A DNA stretch of 64,000 nt from Planctomycetota bacterium (GCA_020845475.1 JADLFN010000016.1:1-64000); one strand, 5' to 3'. Shown: positions 34,845 through 43,110, counted from the stretch's first letter. The notes: generated by a model from the sequence alone, not told the origin. Program-made: numbers and translations.

Positions 34845-34914
34845 ATCCACAGATTTCGCAGATGAACGCAGATAACTGCTTCTAAATCTGTGGCCATCTG
34901 CGTCATCTGTGGAT
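34845..34914. repeat. Imperfect palindrome of CGCAGAT-type units
   Basis: The left arm 34845-34873 (ATCCACAGATTTCGCAGATG...) and the right arm 34884-34914 (...CATCTGCGTCATCTGTGGAT) are inverted copies with a few mismatches and about 10 bases between. It lies between nuoN and truD. Here the truD gene keeps its own AGGTGG ribosome-binding site, unlike several other repeat-flanked genes. Confidence 0.85.
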
Positions 34915-34967
34915 TGCTTTTGATGTGGCCTTTGCTTTGGTTTCTTCTTTTGTCAGGTGGACGTGTC

Positions 34968-36185
34968 ATGAAATACCTCAGCGCTGCTGTTCCGCCCTGC
35001 CCCGGCACCATCAAATCGATCTACGACGATTTCATCGTCGAAGAACTCCCGCTTTATCCTTTCTCCGGCGCAGGCGACCACACGCTGGTTGAAATCGAAA
35101 AGTCCGGCATCTCCACCTTTGAGGCTCTGCGCCGCATGTGCGTGGCGCTTAGCTTTCCCGAGCGCGACGTCGGCTTTGCCGGCCAGAAAGATGCGCGCGG
35201 GCGCACCCGCCAGTGGTTCTCCTTTGAGCACTGCCCAACCGAACGATTTGCCGGCCTTGACGTTCCCAAGGTCAAGATCCTGCGCACCACGAAGCACGGC
35301 AACAAGCTCAAACGCGGCCACCTGGCAGGCAACCGTTTCACGATTGTGTTGCGCGACGTGGCCCAGGAAAACGCCAAGCACGCGCAAGCCACGCTCGAAA
35401 TCCTCAAAAAGCGCGGCATCCCCAACTGGTACGACACGCAGCGCTTTGGCCGCCGCCTTGATACGGCGCGGCTTGGCCTGTGCCTGATCCGCAACGATTT
35501 AGAGGGTTACTTTCGCGTTCTGCTGGGCGAGCCGGACCGCATGCTTGACCCAGGCACGTTTGAGGCGCGCAAGGCCTACGCCGATGGCAAGCTCGATGAA
35601 GCGCTCAACCTCTGGCCGCGCAACGCCAACATCGAGCGCATGGCGCTGATTGCCGTGAAAGAAACCGGGCCGGGAGAAAAAGCCCTGCGCCGGGTACAGC
35701 AGAAATTGAAGCTGCTGCACGTCAGCGCCGCGCAAAGCCTGCTGTTTAATCGCTGCCTCGAGCGCCGCTTTGACGAACTTGATCGCGTGTGGGACGGCGA
35801 CCTGTGCGAGAAAGAAAACGGCGCCAAATTCACGGTTGAGAACGCCGCCGCCGAGCAGCCGCGCGCCGATGCGCTCGAGATTTCGCCCACGGGCCCGATC
35901 TTTGGCACCAAGATGATGGAGCCCAAGGGCCGCGAGCTTGAGCTCGAGCAAGCAGTGCTGACGGAAGCGGAGCTGACGCCGGAGTCCTTCGACATCGGCA
36001 AAGGTCTGAGCCAGAAGGGCGACCGCCGCCCCTACCGCTTCATCGCGCGCGAGTTGAGCTGCGCGTTTGTTGACGGCGCATTGACACTTGGCTTCACCCT
36101 GCCCAAGGGCTGTTACGCCACGGTGTTGCTGAAAGAGATCACCAAGGGCGAAGACGTCGATCTGACCTTCGGCAATGACGACTGA
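34968..36185 (+). CDS. truD: tRNA pseudouridine synthase D
   Basis: A 405-residue enzyme that makes pseudouridine-13 in tRNA-Glu. The ATG at 34968 follows AGGTGG. The catalytic segment VGFAGQKDARGRTRQW places the nucleophilic Asp at residue 75. The second motif NWYDTQRFGRR lies at 153-163 (family consensus NxFGxQRFG). The TRUD insertion domain follows and the C-terminus ends in LKEITKGEDVDLTF. Slightly longer than the E. coli enzyme (349 residues), as in archaeal and deep-branching bacterial TruD. Confidence 0.93.
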   Translation: MKYLSAAVPPCPGTIKSIYDDFIVEELPLYPFSGAGDHTLVEIEKSGISTFEALRRMCVALSFPERDVGFAGQKDARGRTRQWFSFEHCPTERFAGLDVPKVKILRTTKHGNKLKRGHLAGNRFTIVLRDVAQENAKHAQATLEILKKRGIPNWYDTQRFGRRLDTARLGLCLIRNDLEGYFRVLLGEPDRMLDPGTFEARKAYADGKLDEALNLWPRNANIERMALIAVKETGPGEKALRRVQQKLKLLHVSAAQSLLFNRCLERRFDELDRVWDGDLCEKENGAKFTVENAAAEQPRADALEISPTGPIFGTKMMEPKGRELELEQAVLTEAELTPESFDIGKGLSQKGDRRPYRFIARELSCAFVDGALTLGFTLPKGCYATVLLKEITKGEDVDLTFGNDD

Positions 36186-36436
36186 CAGTTCTGGCTCGTC
36201 ATAACCTATTGTGAGTCAACGCGTTAGATGACGCACCTTGATTTCTTGCCCCCGATATTGCCAAATAGCGGCAAGAAGTGGCGGGTGTCTGCCGGGTTTT
36301 TTGACGGTTGCATGCAACACCCCTCCCAGTGCTTCTGTCAGTGAGGTCGCCAATCGCCGGGGTTTCCGCGAGTTTCGGGAAGGCGCTGCGTGACAGCAAC
36401 ATGGGCATTGGCCGTTTCTTCCGTTGTGTGAATCAC
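36186..36436. other. Intergenic stretch without a recognised gene
   Basis: About 250 bases between truD and the YoaK-like gene. It contains a TCTTGCC...GGCAAGA inverted repeat (about 36242-36278) and a TTTTTT run near 36298-36303, which together could end truD transcription. A 69-codon minus-strand frame here has no recognisable domain and no ribosome-binding site. No tRNA cloverleaf found. Confidence 0.5.
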
Positions 36437-36476
36437 GGGCTCACACAGCCTCCCAAAGGGTTGGGAAGCTGAGCCC
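36437..36476 (+). promoter_or_regulatory. Hairpin directly abutting the YoaK-like start codon
   Basis: GGGCTC at 36437-36442 pairs with GAGCCC at 36471-36476, with an inner stem AGCCTCCCA against TTGGGAAGCT and an AAGG loop. The last stem base is immediately followed by ATG at 36477. No Shine-Dalgarno is visible outside the stem. It may limit or switch translation initiation of the following operon, or terminate upstream transcripts. Confidence 0.6.
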
Positions 36477-37595
36477 ATGCGCGAACATACCGCTCAGATT
36501 CATCGCCGTCTGGTGCTGCTTGAGCTGGTGACGCTGGCCGTCGCGCTACCGGCCATTGCCGGCGCGGTCAATGCCGCCGGTTTCTTTGTCGTGGGCGCTT
36601 ATCTTTCGCACGTCACGGGCAATCTGGCGCGTGTGGGCGACGAAGTAGCCGTAGGCCAATTCTGGCTTGCCCTCGAATACGCCTCGGTCATAGCCGCGTT
36701 TTTTGCAGGCGCGGTGCTGGCCACGCTCCAGATTGAGGTTTCAAAGCGTTTGCACAAGCCGCGATACATCGCGGCCATGTTGACCGAGGGCCTGCTGCTT
36801 GCAGGTTTCTCGGTGCTTTCGGCTTTGACTCCTGCACAGTGGCACGAGCACAACCTGACCTTGATGTGCATGCTTTCCGTGGCCATGGGGCTTCAGAACG
36901 CCATGGTCACGCGCATCTCGGGGGCCGTGGTGCGCACCACCCACATGACGGGCGTTGTCACGGACATTGGCATTGAAGCCGTTTCGCTGGCATTTGCCGC
37001 CGGCGACCGCACAGCCAAGCTTCCATGGAAACAAAAGCTCGCGACGTTCTTGGCGCTGGGGCGCGATGCCGAGGCGCGCCGTCTGCGCCTGCTCGTCTAT
37101 GTGCTGATGTCGTTCGTTCTTGGCGCGATGATCGGCCCGATTGTCTATCTGCAAATCGGTTACTGGGGCGCCATTGGGCCAACACTGATTTTGTTCGGGC
37201 TGGCGCTCATGGACTATTTCGTGGGCATTGAGTGGCACCCTGAGGCGCACTTCGTGCCACAGGGCCGACCGGCCAACGCGCAGTTCCTGGCCATGGTTGC
37301 CGCCGAGCTGGAGCGCAACCCCGGAAAGGCCAAAGCGGCGCTCGATGCGCTGCGCAAGCGCGGCCTCTCACAGCCGGCAATTGCACAGACACCTGTGGAA
37401 AGTGGAGAGGCGGAAGTCGTGCTTTCACCGCCGGGGTCACCGGCGGCCATCCACACGCCGCCACATTCACATACGCCGACCGAGGATTCGGCGAGGCTTG
37501 CTCCGGCGCAGGCGAATGCAGCTGAGAAACCAGCGGCCGATACTTTGGAAGCCGCCGGTGTGCTAAAAGCGCCCCATGGCCAAGCGCCGTCGTAA
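36477..37595 (+). CDS. YoaK / DUF1275 family membrane protein with C-terminal extension
   Basis: A 372-residue protein with about six transmembrane helices. Family motifs: NAAGFFVVGAYLSHVTGNLARVG, and MGLQNAMVTRISGAVVRTTHMTGVVTDIGIE. Function of this family is unknown; a transporter role is guessed. The C-terminal 120 residues are cytosolic, helical then Pro/Glu/His-rich, longer than usual homologues (about 220-250 residues). Its end overlaps corA by 20 bases. It is the first gene of a run with corA and the three parvulins. Confidence 0.88.
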   Translation: MREHTAQIHRRLVLLELVTLAVALPAIAGAVNAAGFFVVGAYLSHVTGNLARVGDEVAVGQFWLALEYASVIAAFFAGAVLATLQIEVSKRLHKPRYIAAMLTEGLLLAGFSVLSALTPAQWHEHNLTLMCMLSVAMGLQNAMVTRISGAVVRTTHMTGVVTDIGIEAVSLAFAAGDRTAKLPWKQKLATFLALGRDAEARRLRLLVYVLMSFVLGAMIGPIVYLQIGYWGAIGPTLILFGLALMDYFVGIEWHPEAHFVPQGRPANAQFLAMVAAELERNPGKAKAALDALRKRGLSQPAIAQTPVESGEAEVVLSPPGSPAAIHTPPHSHTPTEDSARLAPAQANAAEKPAADTLEAAGVLKAPHGQAPS

Positions 37596-38736
37596 GCAAC
37601 AAACCGAGTTCCGCCGCCGCACCGCGCCGGGCGCAGCACCGGGCACAATCGTGGCCGATCCGGAAGCGCCTAAATCAGCGCTGCGGCTGTTGGCCTTTGG
37701 CCCGGACAAAGTTGAAGAGCGCCACCTGACGAGCGTGGATGAAATCAAGCCCTACCTCGGCGATTGGCCGGTGTTGTGGGTGAACATTGACGGCCTGGGC
37801 GATCTGGGCGTGATCAACGCGCTGGGCGAGATGTTCAAGCTGCACCGGCTTGCGCTCGAAGACGTCGTCAACGTGCACCAGCGCGCCAAGGTCGAACCTT
37901 ACCCGGACAACGTTTACATCGTGGCGCGCATGGCCGAGATCAGCCAATCGCGCGTGGGCGGCGACCAGCTCTCGATGTTTGTGGGCAAGAATTTCGTGAT
38001 CACATTCCAGGAGCACGCCGGCGATTGCTTTGATTCCGTGCGCGACCAGGTTCGCAATGCGCGCGGCCGCGTACGCTCAAGCGGCCCGGACTTTCTCGCT
38101 TACCTGCTGCTCGACGCGGTGGTCGATCATTACTTTCCGCTGCTCGAGCAGTTCGGCGAGATCATTGAAGACCTCGAAGACCGTGTCGTTGAAAACCCCC
38201 ACCGCCTGTTGATTGCGCGCGTGCACGAAACCAAGCACGACCTCTTGGTGCTGCGGCGCAGCATCTGGCCTTTGCGCGAGGCCGTTCATGCTCTCTATCG
38301 CGAGCCGCTTTCACTCGTGGCCGAGGAAACGCGGCTTCACCTGCGCGACACCTACGATCATACGGTGCAGATCATCGACCTGCTGGAAACCTACCGTGAA
38401 ACGGCCTCGAGTCTGCTGGACATTTATCTTTCCAGCCTGAGCAACCGCATGAACGAAATCATGAAGGTGCTCACGATCATCGCCACGATTTTCATTCCCC
38501 TGAGCTGGGTGGCGGGCGTGTGGGGCATGAATTTCCAGGGCGGGCCCGAAGCGCCACTCAATATGCCCGAATTGCGCTGGGCACTGGGTTACCCGCTGGC
38601 GCTCACGGTCATGCTGTTGATTGTCATCGCCGAAGTATATTTCTTCTGGCGCAAAGGCTGGCTGAAAGCCATGACGCCCTCGGGCGGTGAAAAGAAGCTC
38701 TCAAACGGGCTCCCTGATTCCACGGAGAAAAAATGA
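37576..38736 (+). CDS. corA: CorA-family magnesium/cobalt channel
   Basis: A 386-residue channel subunit. The N-terminal cytosolic domain has the typical WVNIDGLGDLGVINALGEMF and LHRLALEDVVN segments. A long stalk helix region leads to two C-terminal transmembrane helices carrying the diagnostic GMN at residues 317-319 (VWGMNFQGGPE). The first 25 residues are very basic (MAKRRRKQQTEFRRR). The family forms pentameric Mg2+ channels. Overlaps both neighbours (20 bases upstream, ATGA downstream), indicating tight cotranslation with the YoaK-like protein and the parvulin lipoprotein. Confidence 0.95.
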   Translation: MAKRRRKQQTEFRRRTAPGAAPGTIVADPEAPKSALRLLAFGPDKVEERHLTSVDEIKPYLGDWPVLWVNIDGLGDLGVINALGEMFKLHRLALEDVVNVHQRAKVEPYPDNVYIVARMAEISQSRVGGDQLSMFVGKNFVITFQEHAGDCFDSVRDQVRNARGRVRSSGPDFLAYLLLDAVVDHYFPLLEQFGEIIEDLEDRVVENPHRLLIARVHETKHDLLVLRRSIWPLREAVHALYREPLSLVAEETRLHLRDTYDHTVQIIDLLETYRETASSLLDIYLSSLSNRMNEIMKVLTIIATIFIPLSWVAGVWGMNFQGGPEAPLNMPELRWALGYPLALTVMLLIVIAEVYFFWRKGWLKAMTPSGGEKKLSNGLPDSTEKK

Positions 38737-39260
38737 CGCGCGTTGCTTTCACACTCTCGCTCTGCGCCCTGCTGCTGGCCGGCTGCCCTGATGGCGGCAT
38801 CCAGAATCGCGCCGTACCCGCGAATACCGAAGGCTCCAAAGACCCGCAGATTCTCGCCCTGCGCAAAGCGGCAAGCGAGCTGGCGAACAAACCGGAGGAA
38901 GACGTCAGCTTTGTCGAGGTGCAGCACATCTTGATTTCCTTCGAGGGCAGGGGCACGCCCGCCAAGCGCAGCAAAGAAGAAGCCGAGAAACTCGCCGCAG
39001 GGATACTCGCCAAGATCCAGGGCGGCACCGAGTTTGATGCGCTCGTGAAAGAGAACACCGACGACCAGTGGCCGGGCATCTACGGCATGGTCAGCGAGAA
39101 ATCGAAAATGAACCAGGCGAACAACATTCACTGGCGCAAAGGCATGGTGCCCGCCTTTGGCAACGTTGGCTGGCGACTCAAAGTGGGCGAAGTCGGCGTG
39201 GCCGCCTTTGACCTCGACAACAGCCCGTTTGGCTGGCACATAGTGAAGCGCCTGAAGTAA
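38733..39260 (+). CDS. Parvulin-type peptidyl-prolyl isomerase lipoprotein, paralogue 1
   Basis: A 175-residue protein. The signal peptide ends in lipobox LLLAGC, so it should be lipid-anchored in the envelope. The rotamase-like (PpiC) fold shows VQHILISFEG at its start, a helix with KRSKEEAEKLAAGILAKIQGG, FDALVKENTDD, GNVGWRLKVGEVGVAAFD, and the FGWHIVKRLK end typical of parvulins. The central active-site segment is shortened or altered (WPGIYGMVSEKSKMNQ). First of three tandem paralogues, coupled to corA by an ATGA overlap. Confidence 0.9.
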   Translation: MTRVAFTLSLCALLLAGCPDGGIQNRAVPANTEGSKDPQILALRKAASELANKPEEDVSFVEVQHILISFEGRGTPAKRSKEEAEKLAAGILAKIQGGTEFDALVKENTDDQWPGIYGMVSEKSKMNQANNIHWRKGMVPAFGNVGWRLKVGEVGVAAFDLDNSPFGWHIVKRLK

Positions 39261-39288
39261 GATCGGGCTCGCACTCCGAAAGAACATT

Positions 39289-39810
39289 ATGCGCTCGTTT
39301 CTGCTCGCACTCTGCTTGCCCGCGCTTCTCGCGCTCGGTTGCGCATCCGAAACCAAACCCGAGCCCAAGCCCGGCTTTGAACACGCACAGGGGCAGGACA
39401 AGCTCAAGAACATGCGCGATGACGCAGCTAGGCTGGCCGCGCTGCCCGAGCACAAAGCGCCGCGCGTCGAAGTTCAGCACCTGCTGATTTCCTTTGCAGG
39501 CACGGGCACGGAAGCCGTGCGCACCAAACAGGAGGCCGAGAACCTGGCCGCAGAAGTTTACGCGCGCCTGCTCGCGGGTGAAGATTTTGACGAGCTGATC
39601 ACGCGCTACACAGACGATTCGCCGCCCGGCATCTACGGCATGGTCGCCGATAAATCCGAAGCGCGCAAAGACGGGCCCTATTGGCGCAAGGGCATGGTTG
39701 GCGCCTTTGGCAACGTCGCCTGGCGCCTCGAAGTCGGCGAAATCGGCATAGCCGCTCACGACGAAGCCGACAGCCCTTACGGCTGGCACATCATCAAACG
39801 ACTGAAGTAA
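39289..39810 (+). CDS. Parvulin-type peptidyl-prolyl isomerase lipoprotein, paralogue 2
   Basis: A 173-residue protein with its own lipoprotein signal (lipobox ALGC). The domain is homologous to the preceding gene: VQHLLISFAGTGTEA, a KQEAENLAAEVYARLLAGEDFDELITRYTDD helix region, PPGIYGMVADKSE, FGNVAWRLEVGEIG, and YGWHIIKRLK. The linker between lipid anchor and domain is charged (KPEPKPGFEHAQGQ). Separated from paralogue 1 by 28 bases. Confidence 0.9.
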   Translation: MRSFLLALCLPALLALGCASETKPEPKPGFEHAQGQDKLKNMRDDAARLAALPEHKAPRVEVQHLLISFAGTGTEAVRTKQEAENLAAEVYARLLAGEDFDELITRYTDDSPPGIYGMVADKSEARKDGPYWRKGMVGAFGNVAWRLEVGEIGIAAHDEADSPYGWHIIKRLK

Positions 39811-39877
39811 GGGCCTGGCTCTTGTTCGGCGCCTTTGTCGAAAAGAAGCCTGACTCTCCTTCCAGGACAGGAAACCC

Positions 39878-40285
39878 ATGGAAAACTTCCGCAAACACAT
39901 CGCTGAAATCGCCGCGCGCCCTGAACACAAGGACCCGCAGATTACCGTTCAGCACCTGCTGATTTCCTTCAAAGGCGCCGGCACTGATGCCACACGCAGC
40001 AAAGAGGCCGCCGAGAAAGAAGCCGCCGCACTCTGGGAGCGCGCGGCCAAGGGCGAGGATTTCGACGCGCTGGTGAAGAAGTATACCGATGACGCGCATC
40101 CCGGCATCTACGGCATGACGCTGACCGGTCCCGGCGACCAGTCGAAGATGATCTTCCCGCGCAAAGGCATGGTCGCGGCGTTTGGCAACGTGGGCTGGCG
40201 ACTCAAGGTCGGCGAGATCGGCACGGCCGGTTTTGACGCCAAGAACAGCCCCTACGGCTGGCACATCATCAAGCGCGTGAAGTAG
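39878..40285 (+). CDS. Parvulin-type peptidyl-prolyl isomerase, cytosolic paralogue 3
   Basis: A 135-residue version lacking any signal peptide, starting at ATG 39878 after an AGGA sequence. It begins MENFRKHIAEIAARPEHKDPQ and continues with VQHLLISFKGAGTDA, EDFDALVKKYTDD, PGIYGMTLTGPGDQ, FGNVGWRLKVGEIGTA and YGWHIIKRVK. The catalytic core is thus the same as in paralogues 1 and 2, but the product should remain in the cytoplasm. Followed directly by an intergenic repeat. Confidence 0.9.
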   Translation: MENFRKHIAEIAARPEHKDPQITVQHLLISFKGAGTDATRSKEAAEKEAAALWERAAKGEDFDALVKKYTDDAHPGIYGMTLTGPGDQSKMIFPRKGMVAAFGNVGWRLKVGEIGTAGFDAKNSPYGWHIIKRVK

Positions 40286-40469
40286 GGGGACTGTCCCCGC
40301 CTCTACTGGCGCAAAGGAGCGGCGTTCAGTGAAGGCGGGTAGTCTTGGGGTGTTATGGGGTTTTGTTTGCAGCAGGGGCGAAGCATGCCTCGCCCCTAAT
40401 GAAGACGAACGAAAAGCCGCTCTAGCTTACCAGTTGGAACGGGGACAGTCCCCGTTGGGGACAGTCCCC
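40286..40469. repeat. Compound palindromic element with GGGGACTGTCCCC ends
   Basis: GGGGACTGTCCCC at 40286-40298, immediately after the parvulin stop, is answered by GGGGACAGTCCCC at 40441-40453 and again at 40457-40469. Inside is another hairpin AGGGGCGA-AGCATGCC-TCGCCCCT (40374-40397). The element ends five bases before the arfB ATG, leaving no Shine-Dalgarno. No credible gene lies between. Confidence 0.82.
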
Positions 40470-40474
40470 GATCC

Positions 40475-40906
40475 ATGGCAGAAACGCTCGTCATCACGCC
40501 GCGCATTGCCATTCCGCTTGCGGAATTGGAGTTTTCATTCGCGCGCAGTGGCGGCCCGGGAGGGCAGAACGTCAACAAGGTCAGCAGTAAGGCGATACTG
40601 CACTATGACATCACGCGCTCTGCGAGTGTTCCCGACGACGTGCGCCAACGCGCGCTTGCTCAATTCGCCTCACGCATCAACAACGAGGGCAAGCTGGTGA
40701 TCTCGTGCGACACCTCAGCCTCGCAGCACAAGAATCGTGAGGAATGCATCGCGCGGCTCAAGCAGCTGCTCATGCAGGCCGCCACGCCGCCAAAGATACG
40801 CAAGAAATCAAAACCCTCACGCACCGCCATTCGCAAACGCCGCGAGGCAAAGGCAAAGCACTCCGCCAAGAAAGCCTCGCGCCGCAGCGACTGGAGCGAG
40901 GAATAG
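40475..40906 (+). CDS. arfB: Alternative ribosome-rescue factor, peptidyl-tRNA hydrolase ArfB
   Basis: A 143-residue codon-independent release factor that frees stalled ribosomes. The catalytic GGQ is at residues 29-31 within SFARSGGPGGQNVNKVSSKA. The C-terminus is a long basic tail (PSRTAIRKRREAKAKHSAKK) that inserts in the empty mRNA channel in ArfB proteins. Length is normal. Convergent with the protease gene, whose stop codon is the very next base triplet. Confidence 0.95.
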   Translation: MAETLVITPRIAIPLAELEFSFARSGGPGGQNVNKVSSKAILHYDITRSASVPDDVRQRALAQFASRINNEGKLVISCDTSASQHKNREECIARLKQLLMQAATPPKIRKKSKPSRTAIRKRREAKAKHSAKKASRRSDWSEE

Positions 40907-41959
40907 TCAGCGCCGCAGCGTGCGCTGGATGGGCGTCAGCTTGAATTCCAGCTCGCGCCCGGCGCGGCTTATCGTCAGCGTCATGGCCTGGCCCGGCGGC
41001 AGTTCATCTTCCACCAGCAGCCACTCGCGCACTTCACCCTGGGCGGGCGGCCAGGCGCCGCTGCTCCAGCTTGCGCGCACCACCACGTCGCCGGCCTGGA
41101 TGCCCGCCTGATAGGCGGGTGAGCCGTCCTCGATCTCGCGCAGCATCGAACCCATGCGGCCCAGCCCCTCGGGCGTCAGCCACAGCGCAACGCGATAGCC
41201 GCGCGCGCCAAGCCAGCCGTGCCTGATTTCTTCGCCGCGCATGAGCTGATCGGCCACTTTCCATAGGCGCGCTGCGGGCAGGGCAAAGGCGACGCCCGAT
41301 TCCGCGGCGACATCCTGCGGCGTGTTGATGAGCACGTTCATGCCGATCAACTGGCCCTGCGCGTTGTAAAGACCGCCGCCGCTGTTGCCGGGGTTGGTGG
41401 GTGCGTCGTGCTGTATGCAATCGAGGTAAATGCGGCCGGTCTTCTCGCTCACAAAGCTGCGGCCCAGCGCGCTGACGATGCCGGCGCTGACGCTGGGCGC
41501 ACCGCCAAGGCGCGACGTGCCAAAGGGATTGCCGACGCTGAGCACATCCTCGCCCGTTCTGGCGGCGGGCGCGGGCGTGGCGGGTCTCATGCTTGGCAGC
41601 GGCTTGCACTGCAGAATCGCGATATCTCCCGCGGCATCTTCGGCAATGACGCGCGCCACACTGGCGCGGCCGTTGGGGCCCAGCACCGTGACCCCCGATG
41701 CGCCGTCGATCACGTGCTGCGCCGTAATCAGGTAGCCCTGGTCATTGAGCACAATCGCCGAGCCAAAAGCATCGCCGCGCCCGCCGTCGTCAATGACAAG
41801 GCTGACCGTCGAAGCAAGACCAGCGTCCACGGCCTTATCGCGCGAAGTGCGCGCCTCAAGAGTGCCTTGCGGAGTTGCGCAGGCCGCGAGAGCCAGAATG
41901 GACGCTGCCAGCAGTGCGCACCGAATCGACAATCGAAAATCGAAAATCGAAAATTGCAT
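40907..41959 (-). CDS. Trypsin-like (DegP/HtrA-type, S1C) serine protease lipoprotein with PDZ-like end
   Basis: A 350-residue protein. The catalytic triad is His82 (LITAQHVID), Asp112 (GDIAIL) and Ser193 (NPGNSGGGL). A C-terminal PDZ-like region follows (LREIEDGSPAYQAGIQAGDVVV). Lipobox LALAAC puts the lipid on Cys27. The start is ATG 41959, overlapping the hemW stop as TGATG. The first 12 codons (MQFSIFDFRLSI) are made of the ATCGAAAA tandem repeat, so a repeat insertion supplies this protein's N-terminus. Likely a periplasmic quality-control protease anchored to a membrane. Confidence 0.9.
   Translation of the reverse strand: MQFSIFDFRLSIRCALLAASILALAACATPQGTLEARTSRDKAVDAGLASTVSLVIDDGGRGDAFGSAIVLNDQGYLITAQHVIDGASGVTVLGPNGRASVARVIAEDAAGDIAILQCKPLPSMRPATPAPAARTGEDVLSVGNPFGTSRLGGAPSVSAGIVSALGRSFVSEKTGRIYLDCIQHDAPTNPGNSGGGLYNAQGQLIGMNVLINTPQDVAAESGVAFALPAARLWKVADQLMRGEEIRHGWLGARGYRVALWLTPEGLGRMGSMLREIEDGSPAYQAGIQAGDVVVRASWSSGAWPPAQGEVREWLLVEDELPPGQAMTLTISRAGRELEFKLTPIQRTLRR
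41923..41959. repeat. ATCGAAAA 8-bp tandem repeat arm at the start of a coding sequence
   Basis: About four units of ATCGAAAA read on the plus strand, ending in ATTGCAT. On the minus strand this is the start codon and first dozen codons of the protease. No opposing arm is visible nearby. Confidence 0.8.
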
Positions 41960-43110
41960 CACCGCGGTGCTCCGCTTGTGGCGCCGTTGGCCAGTTCCAG
42001 CACGACCCGATCCAGCAGCAACAGGCCTTCTTGAGTGCAACGCGCGTGGCTTGGCGTCACCTCCAGCAATCCTTGACGTGTCAAGGCTCGGGCGGCTTCG
42101 CCGCAGGCGCTTTCAAAACTCTGGCCGGCGATGGCCGCAAATCGGGCCAGCTCGAAGCCGCGCGTCAGGCGCAGCCCCATGAGCAGCAGCGTCTCGGCGC
42201 GCTGCAGGGGTGCGAGCATTTCGCGCCGCACCACAGGCCACCTGTTTTCCTCCAGCAACGCGCGCGTATAGGCGCGATGATCGGCAGCGTTTTCGGTGAT
42301 TTCGCCATCAAACATGCCGTGCGCCGCAGCTCCGACGCCGTGCCAGTTGCCGAGATTCCAATACACGAGGTTGTGGCGGCACTCCGCGCCAACGCGCGCG
42401 AAGTTGGAAACCTCGTAGCGCGGCAGGCCCGCCTTGGCGCATGTATCGCCGATCACGGAAAACATTTCGCGCTCGAGTTCCTCTTCGCAGGGTTGAACGC
42501 GGCCCGCGATCAGGTCGCGCGTCAGCGGTGTGTCGTCCTCGTAGGTCAGCGCGTAGAAGCTCAAATGCTCCGTGCCGAGTTCCAGCGCACGGGCAATGTC
42601 GCTGCGCAGTTGGTCAAGCGACTGGCCCGGCAGCGCGAAAATCAAATCGATGCTGGTGCGTTGAATGCCCGCGGCACGCACCAGATTCACCGCCTCCGCG
42701 GCTTTGCCGGCCTCGTGGATGCGGCCCAGGCTCTTGAGAAAACCCTCGTCGAAACTTTGCACGCCGAAACTGGCGCGCGTCACGCCCATGGCTGCCAGCG
42801 CCGCCGCCTTCTCGGCGTCCAGCGTGCCGGGGTTGATCTCAACGGTGAATTCGTCAAGCCGCGCATTGTCAATGTAGCGCGCGACAATCTCGCCAAAGCG
42901 GCGCAACTGGCGGGCGCTCAAGCGTGTGGGTGTGCCACCGCCGACAAAAATCGTTTCGGGCGCCAGCCCATCGGCAAAACGCAGGCGGAACTCGCGCTCC
43001 AGCGCATTGAGATAGGCGTCGATGTCGCGCTCGCTCGCGACCTCGGAGTAGAAGTCGCAGTATTCGCAGTGGCGAACGCAAAACGGGATATGCACGTACA
43101 GCGAACTCAT
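41959..43110 (-). CDS. hemW: HemW-like radical SAM protein (haem chaperone, formerly annotated HemN)
   Basis: A 383-residue radical-SAM protein from the ATG at 43110. The cluster motif FCVRHCEYCDF (CxxxCxxC) starts near residue 11. FVGGGTPTRLS, EINPGTLD, FGVQSFDEGFLKSLGR and YEVSNFAR are the conserved HemW/CPO-like blocks. The length and the absence of the CPO-specific N-terminal extension favour HemW, a haem chaperone, over coproporphyrinogen oxidase. The ATG overlaps the C45 gene (ATGA) and the stop overlaps the protease gene. A TTGACGTGTCAA palindrome lies inside. Confidence 0.92.
   Translation of the reverse strand: MSSLYVHIPFCVRHCEYCDFYSEVASERDIDAYLNALEREFRLRFADGLAPETIFVGGGTPTRLSARQLRRFGEIVARYIDNARLDEFTVEINPGTLDAEKAAALAAMGVTRASFGVQSFDEGFLKSLGRIHEAGKAAEAVNLVRAAGIQRTSIDLIFALPGQSLDQLRSDIARALELGTEHLSFYALTYEDDTPLTRDLIAGRVQPCEEELEREMFSVIGDTCAKAGLPRYEVSNFARVGAECRHNLVYWNLGNWHGVGAAAHGMFDGEITENAADHRAYTRALLEENRWPVVRREMLAPLQRAETLLLMGLRLTRGFELARFAAIAGQSFESACGEAARALTRQGLLEVTPSHARCTQEGLLLLDRVVLELANGATSGAPR
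42073..42084. repeat. Palindrome TTGACGTGTCAA, site 4
   Basis: Central dinucleotide variant of the window's recurrent palindrome, inside hemW and read on the coding strand as Leu-Thr-Arg-Gln. Confidence 0.78.

Noticed and set aside
36199-36408. 69-codon minus-strand frame between truD and the YoaK-like gene
   Set aside because: No ribosome-binding site, no domain, atypical composition; left as intergenic.
40329-40700. 123-codon frame across the compound repeat into arfB
   Set aside because: Built mainly of repeat sequence and overlaps arfB in another frame.
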